Shown here one piece after another: positions 61,765 through 64,000 of a DNA stretch of 64,000 nt. The position numbers were made by a program, and so were the translations under genes. Origin of the DNA: Mixophyes australis (lineage: Eukaryota; Chordata; Amphibia; Anura; Limnodynastidae); assembly GCA_036250195.1 (NCBI GenBank), contig JAVHZZ010000002.1, forward strand, positions 68,438,205-68,502,204, in the 5' to 3' direction. The notes beneath the pieces were generated by a model, which searched no databases, was not told the origin of the DNA, and was given only the letters and a program-made list of their open reading frames with translations. Every line of letters begins with the position of its first letter. Position 1 is the stretch's first letter.

Positions 61765-62841
61765 GTGAGAACTGTCATGTTTACTGAAATTCCAGAGTCA
61801 CTCCTCTCAGAAACCTCAAGACGAGCAGTACAGATTCTCCAGAGAGGCTTGCCCTGTGATGCAAGGTTCCAGAGAGGAGTGTTCTGTGTTCTGCGGTTCC
61901 GGAAAGGTGTTATGTGCATCCTGACATATCAGAGAGGTCTGCCTTCTGTCCCAAGCTTAAAGGGATCCCTGTCCTGTTCTCAAAGGCTTTGAAAGGAACT
62001 ACCCTGCACCTTAAGATTCCAGACAGGATGGCTCTGTTCCCTACGATTCCAGAGATGACTACCAATCTTCCAGAGGTTAAAGAGAGGATTGGTCTACACC
62101 CCTAGGTTCAAGAGGCAGTCCTCTCTGAGAGCTGAGGCAGATCAGTCCCAAGGCTACAGAGAGGACTGCTTATGTCCTGAGATTCCAAAAAGGTCTACCT
62201 TGTGCTCAAAGGTTCCAGAGAGGACTGCACCGCACCCAGAGAATACAACAACGGACTACAAAGAATCCTGAAGATAAAGAGATGACTGCCCTGTTCCTTG
62301 AGCTTCATGAGAGAACTGCCAAGCATGTCATGGTTAAGAATAAGACTGATCTATGGCTGGATGTTCAAGTGGCAGTCCTCTCAGAGACCTGGGGCAGAGC
62401 AGTCCTAGGAGTCCAGAGAGGATTGCCCTACATCCTGAGTTTCTAGAGAGGTCTATACTATGCCCTAAGGTTCCAGACAAAACAGCCCTCTCTTCTGAGA
62501 TTCATGAGAGGACTGCCCTGCAACCTCAGGTGCCAGAATTCTTGTTTGTTCTTCTTTTTCTCCAGGGTTAATATGTTATATTCTGCTTTTTAATAATATT
62601 TGTAAGCATTTGTTGAATTGTTAATACTAATATTCATAGGTATTTAGTAATACTTATATTTAAGTGTATGTGTTGTTTTATCTTTGAAAGCAACCCCTAC
62701 CCCCAATAAGAGGAACAGAGGGCATTTGGAGGGTGGATCCTCTTCTTGGGGGAAGGGCATGTCCATAAACATGGTTCTTTATAGAGGCCTGCGCTTCAGC
62801 CTGACATTCCAGTAAAGGAGAGTCCTGCACCCGAAGTTTAA
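61765..62841 (+). repeat. Monomer 58 (Z, 1077 bp)
   Basis: Z class with gagatgactacc and ctcttctgag, like monomer 53 but with the EcoRI site and full spacer intact. Confidence 0.92.
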
Positions 62842-63918
62842 GTGAGAACTGTCATGTTTACTGAAATTCCAGAGTCACTCCTCTCAGAAACCTCAAGACG
62901 AGCAGTACAGATTCTCCAGAGAGGCTTGCCCTGTGATGCAAGGTTCCAGAGAGGAGTGTTCTGTGTTCTGCGGTTCCGGAAAGGTGTTATGTCCATCCTG
63001 ACATATCAGAGAGGTCTGCCTTCTGTCCTGAATTTAAAGGGATGTCTGCCCTGTTCTCAAAGGTTTTGGAGAGGACTACCCTGCACCTTAAGGTTCCAGA
63101 CAGGATGGCTCTGTGCCCTACGATTCCAGAGATGACTACCAATCTTCCAGAGGTTAAAGAGAGGATTGGTCTACACCCCTAGGTTCAAGAGGCAGTCCTC
63201 TCTGAGAGCTGAGGCAGATCAGTCCCAAGGCTACAGAGAGGACTGCTTATGTCCTGAGATTCCAAAAAGGTCTACCTTGTGCTCAAAGGTTCCAGAGAGG
63301 ACTGCACCGCACCCAGAGAATACAACAACGGACTACAAAGAATCCTGAAGATAAAGAGATGACTGCGCTGTTCCTTGAGCTTCATGAGAGAACTGCCAAG
63401 CATGTCATGGTTAAGAATAAGACTGATCTATGGCTGGATGTTCAAGTGGCAGTCCTCTCAGAGACCTGGGGCAGAGCAGTCCTAGGAGTCCAGAGAGGAT
63501 TGCCCTACATCCTGAGTTTCTAGAGAGGTCTATACTATGCCCTAAGGTTCCAGACAAAACAGCCCTCTCTTCTGAGATTCATGAGAGGACTGCCCTGCAA
63601 CCTCAGGTGCCAGAATTCTTGTTTGTTCTTCTTTTTCTCCAGGGTTAATATGTTATATTCTGCTTTTTAATAATATTTGTAAGCATTTGTTGAATTGTTA
63701 ATACTAATATTCATAGGTATTTAGTAATACTTATATTTAAGTGTATGTGTTGTTTTATCTTTGAAAGCAACCCCTACCCCCAATAAGAGGAACAGAGGGC
63801 ATTTGGAGGGTGGATCCTCTTCTTGGGGGAAGGGCATGTCCATAAACATGGTTCTTTATAGAGGCCTGCGCTTCAGCCTGACATTCCAGTAAAGGAGAGT
63901 CCTGCACCCGAAGTTTAA
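62842..63918 (+). repeat. Monomer 59 (X/Z chimera, 1077 bp)
   Basis: X front up to ctgtgccc (63115), then Z from gagatgactacc (63133) onward, matching monomers 53 and 58. The crossover lies between these bases. Private changes are atgtccatcc and gactgcgctg. Confidence 0.88.
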
Positions 63919-64000
63919 GTGAGAACTGTCATGTTTACTGAAATTCCAGAGTCACTCCTCTCAGAAACCTCAAGACGAGCAGTACAGATTCTCCAGAGAG
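63919..64000 (+). repeat. Monomer 60 (partial, first 82 bp)
   Basis: Starts with the normal gtgag anchor and is cut by the window edge before any class-diagnostic site. Confidence 0.9.

Larger units (their letters stand above)
1..64000 (+). repeat. Tandem macrosatellite array, ~1.07-kb monomer, ~60 copies
   Basis: An anchor at the start of gtgagaactgtcatg recurs 60 times (672, 1749, 2816 ... 62842, 63919), always in the same orientation. Spacing is 1067, 1070, 1076, 1077 or 1078 bp, with one exception of 928 bp. No foreign sequence interrupts it and both ends are cut inside monomers, so the true array is longer. Nearly every monomer has an EcoRI site (gaattc) and a spacer BamHI site (ggatcc). 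I do not recognise the family. The period, nested 30-bp repeat and lack of genes are seen directly; the satellite/heterochromatin label is inference. Confidence 0.98.
32857..64000 (+). repeat. Right array domain (X and Z monomers only)
   Basis: No monomer after 32,856 has the Y diagnostics (lack of the 9-bp cttcatgag insert, ctccaagtttaaaatg, gacctggggcagataagt). Monomers are X, Z or X/Z chimeras. Two local subfamilies appear: Z' (gttcccacg 1-bp deletion plus agagcggtcc) and X' (ctgcagttccgg, aaaaggccgtcc, actgcaagc). Confidence 0.9.

Noticed and set aside
1..64000. rRNA, tRNA, transposon or viral sequence
   Set aside because: None was recognised on either strand. Every part of the window is explained by the satellite monomer.

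Overview
The whole window is one uninterrupted tandem satellite (macrosatellite) array. Head-to-tail monomers of about 1.07 kb follow each other from the first base to the last. Using a fixed anchor (gtgagaactgtcatg; gtaag- in four copies), I count 59 complete monomers, a 671-bp partial at the left edge and an 82-bp partial at the right edge. The array runs off both ends. I see no rRNA, tRNA, transposon, or supportable protein-coding gene, and no single-copy DNA. The sequence type is eukaryotic nuclear heterochromatin. CpG is sparse (8 in the first complete 1,077-bp monomer), which fits a methylated, probably vertebrate genome, but I cannot name the species or the satellite family.

Each monomer has two parts. 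About 800 bp is an old minisatellite of 30-bp subrepeats (core gaggactgcc...), interrupted by three related ~60-bp modules that contain an inverted copy of the core and can form hairpins. About 245 bp is a non-minisatellite spacer: a pyrimidine tract ending in CAG or AAG, an AT-rich stretch, a C-run and a G-rich stretch.

Three monomer classes can be told apart. X (about 1077 bp) has tgtcctgaatttaaaggg, the tail gaccttgggctgatcaat and a 9-bp cttcatgag insert. Y (about 1067 bp) has tgtcccaagcttaaaggg, the tail gacctggggcagataagt, no insert, and a ctccaagtttaaaatg spacer start. Z (about 1077 bp) has the Y-like front, the tail gagctgaggcagatcagt, and the X-like insert and spacer. The order of the 59 units is: XY XY XYZZYY XYZZY XZZY XZY XY XY XY XY | X Z X X Z X (X/Z) Z X Z X Z Z X X Z Z X Z X Z X Z X Z X X Z (X/Z).

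Layout: 1-32,856 is a left domain containing every Y monomer. Its higher-order period shrinks by one monomer at a time (6433, 5366, 4298, 3221, then 2144 bp). From 32,857 to 64,000 is a right domain of X and Z only, with its own subfamilies (Z' and X'), chimeric monomers, a 148-bp deletion copy, and a very recent 2,154-bp duplication at 52,073-56,380.

Many short open frames exist, but they follow from a 30-bp period (a multiple of 3) with few stops. They are broken freely by 1-, 3- and 7-bp indels, so I annotate no CDS. The notable biology is the array's recombination history, which can be read directly from shared private markers.
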